Counted from the first letter of the stretch, positions 1-9,193 are shown. The stretch is DNA of 64,000 nucleotides from Chromatiaceae bacterium (GCA_024235415.1 JACKML010000001.1:1-64000), one strand, 5' to 3'. The notes: generated by a model from the letters alone, not told the origin. Numbers and translations are program-made.

Positions 1-6
1 ACAGCC

Positions 7-288
7 ATGTCAACTACCAAAGACCCTTCCCTTTCTTATGACCCCACCGCTATTCGTGAAAAGCTTCGAATAGAACTTGAACAAAAACTGAAAGCGCAGA
101 AACGTATGCGCCGTTTGATGGAAATGGTGTTGTTTACGATTTTCACGGTCACAATTGCAATTGTCTCTGTTTCCGATGGGAATCTGGAGAGCCGTCCGCT
201 AACGGTGTCTGAAACCCAGATTCCGCATACTAACACTGATGCGGTCAGAGTCACTTCAATCGAAGTTCAGTCTGCGATCAGAAACTGA
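7..288 (+). CDS. Small single-pass membrane protein, unknown
   Basis: A 93-residue protein of unknown function. The first 40 residues are charged and predicted helical. One hydrophobic segment follows at about residues 41-57 (MVLFTIFTVTIAIVSVS). The remaining 35 residues are polar, so a short N-in, C-out membrane protein is likely. The window begins six bases upstream, so I cannot see its promoter or neighbour. I recognise no family, and coding status rests on the coherent charge-hydrophobic-polar layout. Confidence 0.5.
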   Translation: MSTTKDPSLSYDPTAIREKLRIELEQKLKAQKRMRRLMEMVLFTIFTVTIAIVSVSDGNLESRPLTVSETQIPHTNTDAVRVTSIEVQSAIRN

Positions 289-360
289 TCCCGGGCGCCC
301 GTGATTGGCCTGCTCACCCTCGTCTTATTTCCGTTCACTGTCCGGACACGGCGGGAACCT

Positions 361-386
361 TGGGACCATCTTGGTTGATGGTCCCA
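361..386. terminator. Hairpin in 289-818 intergenic stretch
   Basis: A perfect 10-bp inverted repeat (TGGGACCATC / GATGGTCCCA) surrounds a TTGGTT loop, about 70 bases after the preceding stop codon. No T-run follows, so it could be a factor-dependent or bidirectional terminator, or simply a structured RNA element. The rest of 289-818 shows no gene I can support. Confidence 0.35.
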
Positions 387-818
387 GGTTTCGTGGCCGG
401 GCCACTTTCTTAGGTATCCAGCTTGCCCTCAGAGTTACGCCATTTGTTCCGGGCAACATCGTTGGATTGCGTCACCGAGTTCTTCGTCATCAAGATCGCA
501 GCTCAACGATGAATAATTGGTGAGGCAATCGAGTCGCCGGGATTGTCTCGCTTTTTCCGATTCCAACATCCATGCAGGATTTGTATTAACAATGATGACG
601 TGACGGATTTGTCTGTCCAACCTGCCTCAATACCAACGCCCGTGAGCTAAAATGCGTTAGAATTATCGATGTCGTGAGCACTTATGAGATAGGTTCTGAT
701 CATGACGTTCATTTTTGCCCGGCGTGGGATCACCTGAGAGGATGGCGAATTCAACAGCGATTGCCTTCACCGCGCTAAAAGAGGTGTGGCGAACGCTTTC
801 GCACCGGCAGGAGGAATA

Positions 819-1268
819 GTGATCACAGACGAGTTTTTTCAGATCTTCGTACAGGAGAGCGGCGATGCCATTCTGCTGTGCGATGCCGAAGGCAACATCC
901 GTTTCTGGAACCGTGCGGCCGAACGCGTTTTCGGCTATACGGAATCCGAAGCTATCGGGCAGTCGATCGATATCATTATTCCCGAACGTCTGGGCAACCG
1001 GCACTGGGAAGGATACTGGAATACGTTGCGGAGCGGAACGTCGAAATACGCGACCGGTGACCTGCTCGCGGTACCTGCCATTACCAAGGACGGCAGTCCT
1101 ATCTCCATCAATTTCTCTGTTGTCATGCTTCGTGATTCAGATGCCAGGGTCGTCGCGGTTGGAGCCACTATTCATGATGTGACGGTACGCTTCTTGGAAT
1201 TGCGGCGACTGCGAAAACAATCGGTAGTTGGATCCGGTACCGAACAGCACGACGTGGACTCACCATGA
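819..1268 (+). CDS. Single PAS-domain sensor protein
   Basis: A protein of about 149 residues that is essentially one PAS domain. It runs from FFQIFVQESGDAILLCDAEG through FWNRAAERVFGY to the C-terminal strand AVGATIHDVT. A short basic tail follows, with no kinase, cyclase or DNA-binding output domain. I prefer the GTG at 819 over the upstream GTG at 786 because a strong Shine-Dalgarno (GGAGGA) sits just before it. PAS domains bind haem, flavin or small ligands and sense redox or oxygen; the ligand cannot be read from sequence. It precedes a P450 gene by about 115 bases, so the two may be co-transcribed. A stand-alone PAS protein must act by binding a partner. Confidence 0.75.
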   Translation: MITDEFFQIFVQESGDAILLCDAEGNIRFWNRAAERVFGYTESEAIGQSIDIIIPERLGNRHWEGYWNTLRSGTSKYATGDLLAVPAITKDGSPISINFSVVMLRDSDARVVAVGATIHDVTVRFLELRRLRKQSVVGSGTEQHDVDSP

Positions 1269-1382
1269 CAGATCCAGGATGGGATATCGCCCGGTATGGA
1301 CTACTTCGACTGAAAACAGCGTTGTCGTCCTGCCGAGTTCAAAGCCAGAGCGCATGATTCGAACACCGATGAAAGGTTCCGC

Positions 1383-2525
1383 ATGACTGACCGGATGCGT
1401 GTCGATCTATCTGCCGCCGGAAACGATGTGCGCGCCTGTACCGATGAGCTGCGATCCAGGCATGAGGTGGTCCGTAATACTGACGGCGAATGGATACTGC
1501 TTAGGCATGCTGATGTCCTCGCCGCAGCGCTCGATCATGAACGATTTTCCAGCGGGGTTTCCCGTTACCTGCAGATACCCAATGGGCTGGACGGCGAAGA
1601 GCACGACCGCTATCGCGAAATAATCGAGCGGTTCCTGAGCCGGGAAGCACTGGCACCTTTCGTCCCAGTATTCGAACGGGTTGCGTCTCGGCTGGTGGCG
1701 GATCTGCCTAGGCACACTGTGCTGGATGCCGTGGACGACATTGGTGCGGTATTCGCTGTTCGTGCCCAGTGTGCCTGGCTGGGCTGGCCATCCGAGCTGG
1801 AGTCGCGACTGTTACAGTGGATGCAGGACAACCGTTCCGCCACCCGGTCGGGAGAGTATGTCCGGAAACGTAATGTGGCGGAACAGTTTGACGAAATTGT
1901 CCGCTCGCTGATCCTGCCTCGCCGCTCAGCGGACGGCCAGGCCTCGGACGATATAACCTCCCGGCTCTGCCGCGAGCGGGTCGACGGACGCCTGCTGACC
2001 GAAGCCGAACTAGTCTCTATTCTGCGCAACTGGACAGGTGGTGACCTGGGTTCCATTGCGCTTTGTGTGGGTGCGATCCTGGCCTACGCTGCACGACATC
2101 CGGAGCTGGTAGCTAAGCTGCGTCATGCACCGGACGATCAGGTGGAGGCGGTGATCGATGAAATACTGCGGCTCGACGATCCGTTTGTCTCCAATCGTCG
2201 TGTCACGACCTGTCCAGTGCAGATCGGCGGCCAGGATATTCCGAAGGGTGCCATCGTCAAGCTGAACTGGACCTCGGCCAATCGCGACGAAAACATCTTT
2301 GGGTCGAACCGGTTTGATCCCGAAGCACATGCGGCTGCGAACCTTGTATACGGCGCCGGCAAGCACGTTTGTCCGGGGCGCTTGCTGGCCAGCTGGGAGC
2401 TGAGAATCCTGCTGCAAGCTCTTGTTGCTACGATACAAACTGTCGAATTGGTGGGCGGCCAACAGCCGGAGCGCGAGACGGCGCCAGCCGGTGGATACCG
2501 GCGCGTACCGGTGGTGTTCACCTAG
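1383..2525 (+). CDS. Cytochrome P450
   Basis: A 380-residue soluble bacterial P450 (haem-thiolate monooxygenase). Visible hallmarks are the haem-binding loop YGAGKHVCPG with proximal Cys330, the K-helix ExxR (E260-ILR263), and an I-helix segment WTGGDLGSIAL in which the usual acid-threonine pair is degenerate (D-L rather than D/E-T). The substrate cannot be inferred. P450s need a ferredoxin or flavodoxin partner, and a ferredoxin gene lies 1 kb downstream, though a YfhL-type protein is not an established P450 donor. The stop codon overlaps the GTG start of the following Crp/Fnr-family gene by one base, so translational coupling is likely. The altered I-helix might mean peroxygenase or non-monooxygenase chemistry (inference). 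Confidence 0.9.
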   Translation: MTDRMRVDLSAAGNDVRACTDELRSRHEVVRNTDGEWILLRHADVLAAALDHERFSSGVSRYLQIPNGLDGEEHDRYREIIERFLSREALAPFVPVFERVASRLVADLPRHTVLDAVDDIGAVFAVRAQCAWLGWPSELESRLLQWMQDNRSATRSGEYVRKRNVAEQFDEIVRSLILPRRSADGQASDDITSRLCRERVDGRLLTEAELVSILRNWTGGDLGSIALCVGAILAYAARHPELVAKLRHAPDDQVEAVIDEILRLDDPFVSNRRVTTCPVQIGGQDIPKGAIVKLNWTSANRDENIFGSNRFDPEAHAAANLVYGAGKHVCPGRLLASWELRILLQALVATIQTVELVGGQQPERETAPAGGYRRVPVVFT

Positions 2526-3265
2526 TGGTCGTACAGCCTTTGGATACCAAGATAGAACCTCTAGCGTGTTTACGTGGTTCAGAATTATTCGAAGGATTGG
2601 ACTCAGCCTGGTCGGAGCGTTTGGCACAGAAATCCGTATTGCAGGATCTTACCAGTGGAGAACTGGTCTGGCATGCCGGCACTACCGCCAAACACTTTTT
2701 TCTCGTTGAGTCTGGACTGGTCGCCATTCGTCAGTTGACACTCGAGGGTAACAGCTTCATCGTCACTCTTTTTGGACCAGGCGACAGCCTTTGTATTGCG
2801 CCCGCGCTGCAAGGTATTGAATACCCTGGCGATGCGGTAGTTATCAGTGAAACAGCCAATCTGTTGCTGGTTCCTGCCGCACCCGTGGTCGCCGCAATGG
2901 CTTCGGATGCCGTATTGAACCGTGCATTAAATCGCGTGATCATTGAACATTCGAAAATACTACGCCACAAGATCGACATCGTCAGCGCTGGACCCGTGCC
3001 TCGTCGATTGGCAACACTGATGCTCAATTTGGTAGAGCGCTTCGGTGTGTCAGATAATGATGACCGGGCCTTCGTACCCATTGCGTTGACGCGTGAAAGT
3101 GTGGGACAGCTTATTAATGCCCGCACCGAAACAGTGATACGCACCCTGAGTAAATGGCAAAAAGCAGGATGGTTTACCACCTCGCCGGATGGATTCCATA
3201 TAGATCGGCTTGAAATACTAGATCGTATTATTCACGGACGCCCGCAGCGCAGTAGTAGTCAATAA
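2525..3265 (+). CDS. Crp/Fnr-family transcriptional regulator
   Basis: About 246 residues when started at the GTG overlapping the P450 stop. The open frame extends further upstream, but those residues would overlap the P450 C-terminus. An N-terminal cyclic-nucleotide-type beta-barrel (SGELVWHAGTTAKHFFLVESG, with FGPGDSLCIAP) is followed by a dimer helix and a C-terminal winged helix (LTRESVGQLINARTETVIRT). No Fnr-type N-terminal cysteine cluster is present; the few cysteines (LACLRG, SLCIAP) are isolated. The effector is therefore unlikely to be an Fnr-type Fe-S cluster. It is probably co-expressed with the P450. A perfect palindrome lies 35 bases after its stop. Confidence 0.85.
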   Translation: MVVQPLDTKIEPLACLRGSELFEGLDSAWSERLAQKSVLQDLTSGELVWHAGTTAKHFFLVESGLVAIRQLTLEGNSFIVTLFGPGDSLCIAPALQGIEYPGDAVVISETANLLLVPAAPVVAAMASDAVLNRALNRVIIEHSKILRHKIDIVSAGPVPRRLATLMLNLVERFGVSDNDDRAFVPIALTRESVGQLINARTETVIRTLSKWQKAGWFTTSPDGFHIDRLEILDRIIHGRPQRSSSQ

Positions 3266-3299
3266 CTAAAAAAACCGCCTCGGTTAACCTCAATCTCCA

Positions 3300-3317
3300 T
3301 TATGACCATTGTCATAA
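3300..3317. promoter_or_regulatory. Perfect palindrome, candidate operator
   Basis: TTATGAC-CATT-GTCATAA is a perfect 7-bp dyad with a 4-base centre. It lies between the Crp/Fnr-family gene and the ferredoxin gene. Its size and spacing resemble Crp/Fnr-superfamily sites (two half-sites around a short spacer), but the half-site is not the Fnr (TTGAT) or Crp (TGTGA) consensus. It may be the operator of the adjacent regulator. Confidence 0.4.
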
Positions 3318-3516
3318 CACTCCCCTTCTTCAAATCACTAAGCTGATACCAGCCTATAATCGCCCCCGTTCTTGGAGTTGCTGAAGTGTTTGAACAACTC
3401 GATCAATGGCGTATCAAACACAAAATTTTCAACCATTTGCCTGCTCTGCCGGAGCAGGAGATTCTTGGTATCGAAGTGTAGGACGCTGCGGACTATGACC
3501 GATTGGAGAAGCTTCT

Positions 3517-3762
3517 ATGGCACTGATGATTACTGACGATTGTATCAATTGTGATGTTTGTGAGCCGGAATGTCCTAATAGTGCAATTACCCAAGGAGCC
3601 GAAATCTATGAAATCGACCCAGCCTCCTGCACCGAATGCGTAGGCCACTTCGATGAACCTCAGTGCGTTTCGGTCTGTCCGGTTGACTGCATCATCACAG
3701 ACCCTGAAAATGAAGAGAGCAACGAGGAGTTGACAGAAAAATACAATCGATTGACCGCTTAA
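3517..3762 (+). CDS. yfhL: YfhL-type 2[4Fe-4S] ferredoxin
   Basis: An 81-residue ferredoxin. The first cluster motif is CINCDVCEPECP and the second is CTECVGHFDEPQCVSVCP. The insertion between the second and third cysteines of motif two is typical of the YfhL/Alvin (Allochromatium-type) ferredoxins, which have very low potential clusters. A Shine-Dalgarno-like GGAG lies upstream of the ATG. It acts as a cytosolic one-electron carrier, partner unknown. In many gammaproteobacteria yfhL follows coaD; here coaD is absent and the gene stands alone after the P450/Crp pair. Confidence 0.9.
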   Translation: MALMITDDCINCDVCEPECPNSAITQGAEIYEIDPASCTECVGHFDEPQCVSVCPVDCIITDPENEESNEELTEKYNRLTA

Positions 3763-3941
3763 TACTGACCGGTCGTTCATCAATTATGGCCTGTTTTCTT
3801 GATCAGATGGGTCGTGATGGTCTGGTAGACGCCCTCTGCTTCACCCATAATTTTTCCGGGTCAACGCGATGCACTAAGCTGGAAAGAGTGAGTCTCTTTA
3901 GCCAACCCTTTGTGCGGCATTCCCGGTTCTGGTACGCTTTG

Positions 3942-5771
3942 TCACTTGGCATCCAAGTGGTGCTCGAACCATATCTCCAAGGCCACCAGCAGCCAAATCA
4001 AGGTCCCGTAGAACGCTGCATGTTGCGTACGATGGAGCTTGACCACGTTATCCAGGTAATCGCTGTTGAAAAATCCGCGGCGTTTTAGTGTGATGATGCT
4101 GTCATAAGCAAGGCTCTGCAAAGCCGGTTCGGTCGTCATCCAGACACCGAACGGCAGCCCGAATCCGTGTTTCTTTTTCACCAGAATCTCGTCAGGAAGA
4201 AAACCCTTCATCGCCTGTTTGTAGAAATAGCGCAGCTTTCCAGGTTTGAGCTTCCATCTGCTGGGCACGCGGCAGGACAATTCAAGTAAAAGATCGTCGA
4301 GCATCGGATATACCACCTTTACCCCTGCCAGCTCACACATGGTTGAGACCTTTCTAAGATCGTTATCGGCCAACGTGAACTTCCAATCGTAATACAACAT
4401 CCGATTGATGGCGGTGGCATCAGTAATTTCCGAGTAGCGCTCGCGTTGTTCACGTATCGGTGCATCCGGATCGACGGTTTCCAAAAAACCGTCGGCAAAC
4501 AAACCGGCTGTTTCGTCGCGCCGCAGAAAATTATATGTCTCCATTCGATCCGGCAGCGGAAGGTCGGCCTGGTTCAAGAAGCTTCTCGCCTTTGACAATA
4601 GAGAAAAACCAGCGAAGGAAGTTTTAGGTACGAGTGGTTCGATCAAGCCTTTTCTCAATAAAGCAGTAAGTCTGTTGAAGCGCTCAAAAATCTGCTGCGT
4701 CGCATAGCGTTCATTGCCGGCAAACAATTCGTCTCCGCCGTCACCGGCGAGCATAAGATCCACCCCATTTTCTTTGGCAAGACGGGCGCAATAGAAGGCG
4801 GGAATCGCTGACGAGTTACCGAACGGCTCGTCATAGGCGCGCGCCATACGCGGCAGAAAATCGACCACATCGACCGGCGTGACGAAATATTCATGGTGAT
4901 TCGTTTTGAATCTGCGTGCGGTAATGCGTGCGTATGGTGTTTCGTCGTAGCCTTTGGCGTTAAAGCCAATCGAAAACGAACGGGCTGCCCTAGCGGAGAT
5001 ACCTGAAAGTACACCGACCACCGTGGAGCTGTCCAACCCTCCGCTCAGGAAGGCACCGGCTGCACCACCCTGATTGAGCGCTGAACTGACGTCCTCTCGA
5101 AGCACCCTGTGGAGTTCTCCCGAGAGTTCCCGAGAAGTCTCTTTCGGATTTTCATCGAAGCGCGGTTTCCAGTAGGTTTCGCAGGAGAAGCTGCCAGCAT
5201 GGCATTTCAGCACCTGCGCCGGCCCAAGCTTGCGGATACCTTGATAGATCGTACCCGGGCTTGGAATCATCTGAAAATAGAAATAATCGTATATGGCCTG
5301 GTTGGAAACCCGCCGTTGCAGTTTGGGATGCTCGGCGAGCACTGTTAATACCGTAGAGAAAATCAGACCACCGGAGGGATCGGAAGCATAATACAGACTG
5401 TGCGTCCCCACACGGTCTAGTATGAGCCAGCCGATCCCGGCTTTGGTATCTATCAGGACAGCCGTGAACTGTCCTCCAAGCGAATCCAAAAAACTCTCGC
5501 CCCGCTGTCTGTAGGCATGGATCAGTGCACTGGCATACCCGTTTTCTTGTGACAGACGTCTAAGCTCGGAGGAGGGCCAAAGGAGATGCCCGGCGACGCA
5601 CCCGATCACTCCATCGACCGCCACGGGTTTGGTCTGGATCGCCGAAAGGATCCCGTTTCCGGCGGCGACAGTCTCCGGCTTGGATTTGGCTCCCAACTTC
5701 CGGAGTCCTTCTGCGAAATGACTCTCGAACATCCGGTCATAGCCGGTAAAAAAGGCACCTGAAAAATGCAT
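3942..5771 (-). CDS. Asparagine synthetase-like protein without N-terminal Cys
   Basis: A 609-residue protein with the two-domain layout of asparagine synthetase B. Residues 1-200 form a glutaminase-like (Ntn) fold. Residues from about 215 form the ATP-pyrophosphatase domain, with the P-loop SGGLDSST at 243-250 and the conserved LAGDGGDELFAG. The protein begins MHFSG, so the Cys2 nucleophile of glutamine-dependent enzymes is missing. It should use free ammonia, or act as an amide ligase or lactam synthetase-like enzyme. Such AsnB paralogues often sit in polysaccharide, exosortase or peptide-tailoring clusters, but no such neighbours are visible. The start ATG is the only one consistent with the family N-terminus. 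Confidence 0.85.
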   Translation of the reverse strand: MHFSGAFFTGYDRMFESHFAEGLRKLGAKSKPETVAAGNGILSAIQTKPVAVDGVIGCVAGHLLWPSSELRRLSQENGYASALIHAYRQRGESFLDSLGGQFTAVLIDTKAGIGWLILDRVGTHSLYYASDPSGGLIFSTVLTVLAEHPKLQRRVSNQAIYDYFYFQMIPSPGTIYQGIRKLGPAQVLKCHAGSFSCETYWKPRFDENPKETSRELSGELHRVLREDVSSALNQGGAAGAFLSGGLDSSTVVGVLSGISARAARSFSIGFNAKGYDETPYARITARRFKTNHHEYFVTPVDVVDFLPRMARAYDEPFGNSSAIPAFYCARLAKENGVDLMLAGDGGDELFAGNERYATQQIFERFNRLTALLRKGLIEPLVPKTSFAGFSLLSKARSFLNQADLPLPDRMETYNFLRRDETAGLFADGFLETVDPDAPIREQRERYSEITDATAINRMLYYDWKFTLADNDLRKVSTMCELAGVKVVYPMLDDLLLELSCRVPSRWKLKPGKLRYFYKQAMKGFLPDEILVKKKHGFGLPFGVWMTTEPALQSLAYDSIITLKRRGFFNSDYLDNVVKLHRTQHAAFYGTLIWLLVALEIWFEHHLDAK

Positions 5772-6080
5772 TATTCGTTTAAAAGGAGCTGGTTGGATTT
5801 AGAGATGATAACCTTAGAGGCGTCCTTGGAAAGTCGCGAGGCCAGCCTGGAAGAAGCGTGAACCAAAAGCACAACCGCAGGAACACGAAACGAACAAGCA
5901 GCAAGATCCTTGACAGCCATAACAGACCGTTACCGGAGAGTGTGAGGATCCCCAGAGTGGTTATCTGGGTCAGAGGATAGAGCTTGCACGTTGAATGACC
6001 GCACCACATGGATAATTTGTAATTAGTCAAACCACGCTCCACGCGTCAAGAGACAGCCTCTTAGAAAAGTAAATTGATCA
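5772..6080. other. Intergenic stretch, nothing recognised
   Basis: About 309 bases between the asparagine synthetase-like gene and the stress-protein gene. Open frames here have no convincing composition or homology. The stretch should hold the promoter of the leftward asparagine synthetase-like gene. Confidence 0.4.
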
Positions 6081-7005
6081 TTACTTGACCGGCGTTGAAA
6101 ATCCTTTTGGCTTGATCGCAAGAACAGAACAGCCCACTTGGCGCAGGACCGAATCTGCCGTATTTCCAATAAAAAAACCTGGGATCCCTGTTCGTCCCAC
6201 CGTTCCCATAACCAACAAATCGATATTCTTGTCATTCGCGATTACAGGGACTAAATGCTTTGCATCTCCTTTGTGAAAGTGAATCTGTATCTTTTCTTGT
6301 TCCAGTCCGATTTTTTCCAGCGCTTCGTTCAACCACTGGCGATGCTTTCGTTCCTCGTCCTGAACCAGTCTATCAACTGTCTTTGCATTGAGTGTCCGGC
6401 CTCGCATCTTAGTCTCCCCAAAGAGGTGCCATGTATGAACCACATGAAGCTCGGAACCAACAAGACTGGAAATATATTTACCCCACTTAAGTACGCTGTT
6501 CGCGAGAGCACTTTTCTCTTTATCACCCGCAAGCAGATCGACAGCAATCATTATTCTTCTCAATTCAGTATTAAACGTTGGTTTAAAAATCCATACCGGA
6601 CAAGGACTCAGGTGAAAAAGCTGCATATCCGTACCGCCAAACAGAATAGATTTTTAGCGCAGGTTCGTTTTCGGCTGGTTTCATGATCAGATCAAAACCA
6701 CCCTTTTGCGCTTCACGAATTATTTTTAAATAGGGCTTTCCACTAGATTGTTTGATCGATACCTGGATTCCGCTTTTCGCAAGCTCAGAAGAGATATCCT
6801 TCAACTGTTCCAAGTTGTCTTCCATTATCCATTGCTTAAGATCAGACGACTCTACACTTTTCTTCTGGCCATCCGGTGTATCTAAAACGCTCAACAGCGT
6901 GACCTCTGCGCCTGCGTCTTTTGCGACAGTAGCGGCTTCGGCAACGAACGTTTGCTTGTCATCGCTACCGTCCACTGCCAAGAGAATTTTCTTTATGTTT
7001 TTCAT
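6081..7005 (-). pseudogene. UspE-like tandem universal stress protein, frameshifted
   Basis: Two adjacent frames together make one double-Usp protein of roughly 310 residues. The first Usp domain starts MKNIKKILLAVDGSDDK at 7005 with an AAGGTAGG ribosome-binding site. The second carries MIAVDLL and the nucleotide-binding signature VMGTVGRTGIPGFFIGN. The frame breaks at an A5 run (T5 on the + strand at 6651-6655). Removing one A restores ALKSILFGGTDMQLFHLSPC and joins the halves. Either the gene is truly broken, the run slips during transcription, or the assembly has a homopolymer error. UspE-type proteins are cytosolic stress-survival factors. Confidence 0.8.
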
Positions 7006-7294
7006 ATCGATTAACCTACCTTAATAAAAAATCGCGTTTACTGAGCTGAAATAACTGCTCCGTGCATCTTCAAAGAATAAGCTGACTTTCTCCGTCAGAC
7101 CTGGATTTACACTGGGTATATTGTATCCATAAATAATTGGTACCTATTCAGTTCAACACTTGTGGTGATCATCTCTTCGACAAGACGGAATATAGCGATT
7201 AGGCGCCTTGGTAGTGGCAACAGATAGTCATGGCGTTCGCAAATGTCACCTACAGACAGTGAGAGTATCCTTTACTGGCTTTCGATATTGAGCG

Positions 7295-7705
7295 TTAACG
7301 GTGGAACTCTCCGGCCCTTTCGGGTTGGTATACGACTTCCACGATTCGCACCTTCAGCATTCCGCCGCCCGGCCGCGGCCACTCGATGTGATCACCGGTA
7401 GATAACCCCAACAATGCGCTGCCTACCGGAGCGAGTATCGAGATGCGCTCTGCACTGTCATCCATATCTTTCGGATACACCAGTGTCAGGCAGAACTCCT
7501 CTCCTGTTGAGATGGCAAAGCGCACTTTACTGTTCATGGTCACCACATCAGACGGCACGTCCTGTGGCTCGACCACATCAGCACGATCAAGTTCCGCCTG
7601 CAGCTCGATCCTGCCTGGAAATGCTACCGCCGGCAGTCCATTAAGAAGCTTATCCAGACGATCCAGATCCTGTGATGTCAAAATGATTCTTGGTCGTTTG
7701 CTCAT
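7295..7705 (-). CDS. rnk: Rnk, nucleoside diphosphate kinase regulator (GreA/GreB C-terminal-like)
   Basis: A 136-residue protein with the short N-terminal coiled-coil of Rnk (ILTSQDLDRLDKLL). The FKBP-like domain of the GreA/GreB family follows (VTMNSKVRFAISTGEEF ... ILAPVGSALLGLSTGDHIEWP). The family binds RNA polymerase but lacks the long coiled-coil needed for transcript cleavage. In Escherichia coli it affects nucleoside diphosphate kinase levels. A GAGG ribosome-binding site precedes the ATG. The gene is monocistronic, with more than 200 bases free on each side. Confidence 0.88.
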   Translation of the reverse strand: MSKRPRIILTSQDLDRLDKLLNGLPAVAFPGRIELQAELDRADVVEPQDVPSDVVTMNSKVRFAISTGEEFCLTLVYPKDMDDSAERISILAPVGSALLGLSTGDHIEWPRPGGGMLKVRIVEVVYQPERAGEFHR

Positions 7706-7905
7706 TCAAGATCCTCGTTAATCGGTTCGTTTTAGACAACAGGGTCCAACCAGCATAGCCATGGGCAGGGCCAACATTTTTCTAGTGTACCAGGGTGACA
7801 TCTGCTGGCGTATTCATTTCCGTCGGTGTATCCCGCTACCAGTGTAAGCGGCTGCAATCCTTCAAAATGGTGCCGGTAAGCAAGTTTTTCAGAGGCACTT
7901 GCCGG

Positions 7906-8292
7906 CTAGGTCGTAGCTTCATTTGTGCACCACTGAATTGCCTCTTTGTAGTTGCTGAATGAGCGAAACTCCCATGTAGACTGCCAATGCATCATGAAGT
8001 TAGCGTACTCTTTAAAAACAGCCTCTATATGTTCTCCTTTGCCAATGTTTGCGACCTTCAGGTTCTTCTTATAGTGTGATGCAGCCTTGTCATGTGCTGC
8101 CTGGATCTGAGCATCCTGCCTCGTGATACGAGAGACATCAGCGTCCGTAAAATCGAATATTTGATATTTGATATCGTCAAATTTTTTGTCGCCATAATGG
8201 AGATCATCTGCTTCACGCACTTCACTGAAGGATACTTTACCAAAGAACTTGACGTATGTTCCGTCATCATTCCATGTCAATGTATAGGGCAT
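7906..8292 (-). CDS. Small cytosolic protein, possibly STAS/SpoIIAA-like
   Basis: A 128-residue soluble protein beginning MPYTLTWNDDGTYVKFFG. I chose the ATG at 8292 because a GGAGG ribosome-binding site lies seven bases upstream; the longer frame has no such signal. The pattern of a beta-strand start, the central IFDFTDADVSRITRQDAQ and a late EFRSFSNYKEAIQWC segment is reminiscent of SpoIIAA/STAS-like proteins. No conserved catalytic motif is visible. I do not assign a function. Confidence 0.6.
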   Translation of the reverse strand: MPYTLTWNDDGTYVKFFGKVSFSEVREADDLHYGDKKFDDIKYQIFDFTDADVSRITRQDAQIQAAHDKAASHYKKNLKVANIGKGEHIEAVFKEYANFMMHWQSTWEFRSFSNYKEAIQWCTNEATT

Positions 8293-8857
8293 AAGTAGCC
8301 TCCAAATTATCCCAACGCTCAAGCTCAATCGGTGCGAAAAGTGGCGCGAGGAACGTATGAAGCTTTTCGCAATATTTGAAAGCACTTGTGTGTGGCGAAT
8401 TCCAAATTCATGCACACCATTTTTTTCTGTAAAAGCCTAGGGCAGTGTGGGCGCCAGAAATAGAGGTACAAGTTGTTTGTAAGTTGCGTTTGAACTTCAT
8501 CGCTAACAGCAGCCGGTGTATCGCCAATAAGTCACTGATGTCGAGGATGTTGCTTCATCGACAGAGTTGTTGACTACCACTACCTTCGTGCCATCGGCCC
8601 CGCGAAGTTTGACGATCGCAGTCAATAGATGCGCAAAGCATATCAGCAGGTGTTTATAGTCATGGATCATTCTGTAAGCCTGCGGGAGAAGGTTACTGGG
8701 TTGGGCCGGATATCTATGTTGCTAAATCAACTACCAATCGAAGTGCGGGCAGTACGATGAACTTCCAGAGCGTGCCATGGCGATGCCCTGCCCATCGCAC
8801 CTGCTGCTGGTGCTATCCATCACACGCTTGACTCCAGATATTCCCTCTCTCCGCCTC
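8293..8857. other. Intergenic stretch without convincing gene
   Basis: About 565 bases. The only longer frame on the + strand is antisense to the DsrC-like gene. I see no hairpin terminator or RNA gene. Confidence 0.35.
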
Positions 8858-9193
8858 CTATCCGGTACTCCATGCCCTGGGTCGCTTCATTCCAGCGATC
8901 TTACAAGCCTGCTTTACATATCCGTAAGGAAACAGCTGGAACAGTACTCTCTTGGCATCTCTACCGTAGCCTGCATCGTCCGCCAGATGTTTTATGACGA
9001 ACCTGGCATCTGCAGCGACCCGGTGTTCACCATAATAGCTGCGCATGAATCGAATGACCTGCCAGTGGTCATCCTCGAGTGCTATTTGCTCCGTTGCCGC
9101 AAGTTCGTGTGCTACCGACTCGTTCCAGTCGGTGGGATCGACCAAATAATCTTCATCATCCGTAAGAATCTGACTGCTTTCTGTTGATATCAT
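8858..9193 (-). CDS. DsrC/TusE-family protein with only CysB
   Basis: A 111-residue DsrC-fold protein, started at the ATG at 9193 behind an AAGGAG site. The family core is clear: DWNESVAHELAATE, HWQVIRFMRSYY and FPYGYVKQACKIAG. The conserved CysB of the flexible arm is present (QACKIAG). The penultimate CysA is replaced: counting eleven residues on from CysB gives Trp in ...KRPRAWSTG. It therefore cannot form the DsrC intramolecular disulfide or trisulfide, nor act as TusE, which needs CysA. Family members with CysB only have been grouped as regulatory sulfur-related proteins (RspA). The gene stands alone, and a palindrome lies about 140 bases upstream. Confidence 0.85.
   Translation of the reverse strand: MISTESSQILTDDEDYLVDPTDWNESVAHELAATEQIALEDDHWQVIRFMRSYYGEHRVAADARFVIKHLADDAGYGRDAKRVLFQLFPYGYVKQACKIAGMKRPRAWSTG

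Noticed and set aside
3386..3481. GTG-started 31-residue frame before the ferredoxin gene
   Set aside because: Readable and with a weak ribosome-binding site, but too short and unlike any known protein.
5779..6042. 87-residue hydrophobic frame upstream of the asparagine synthetase-like gene
   Set aside because: Composition is Leu/Trp/Arg-rich as in frame shadows, no ribosome-binding site and no domain.
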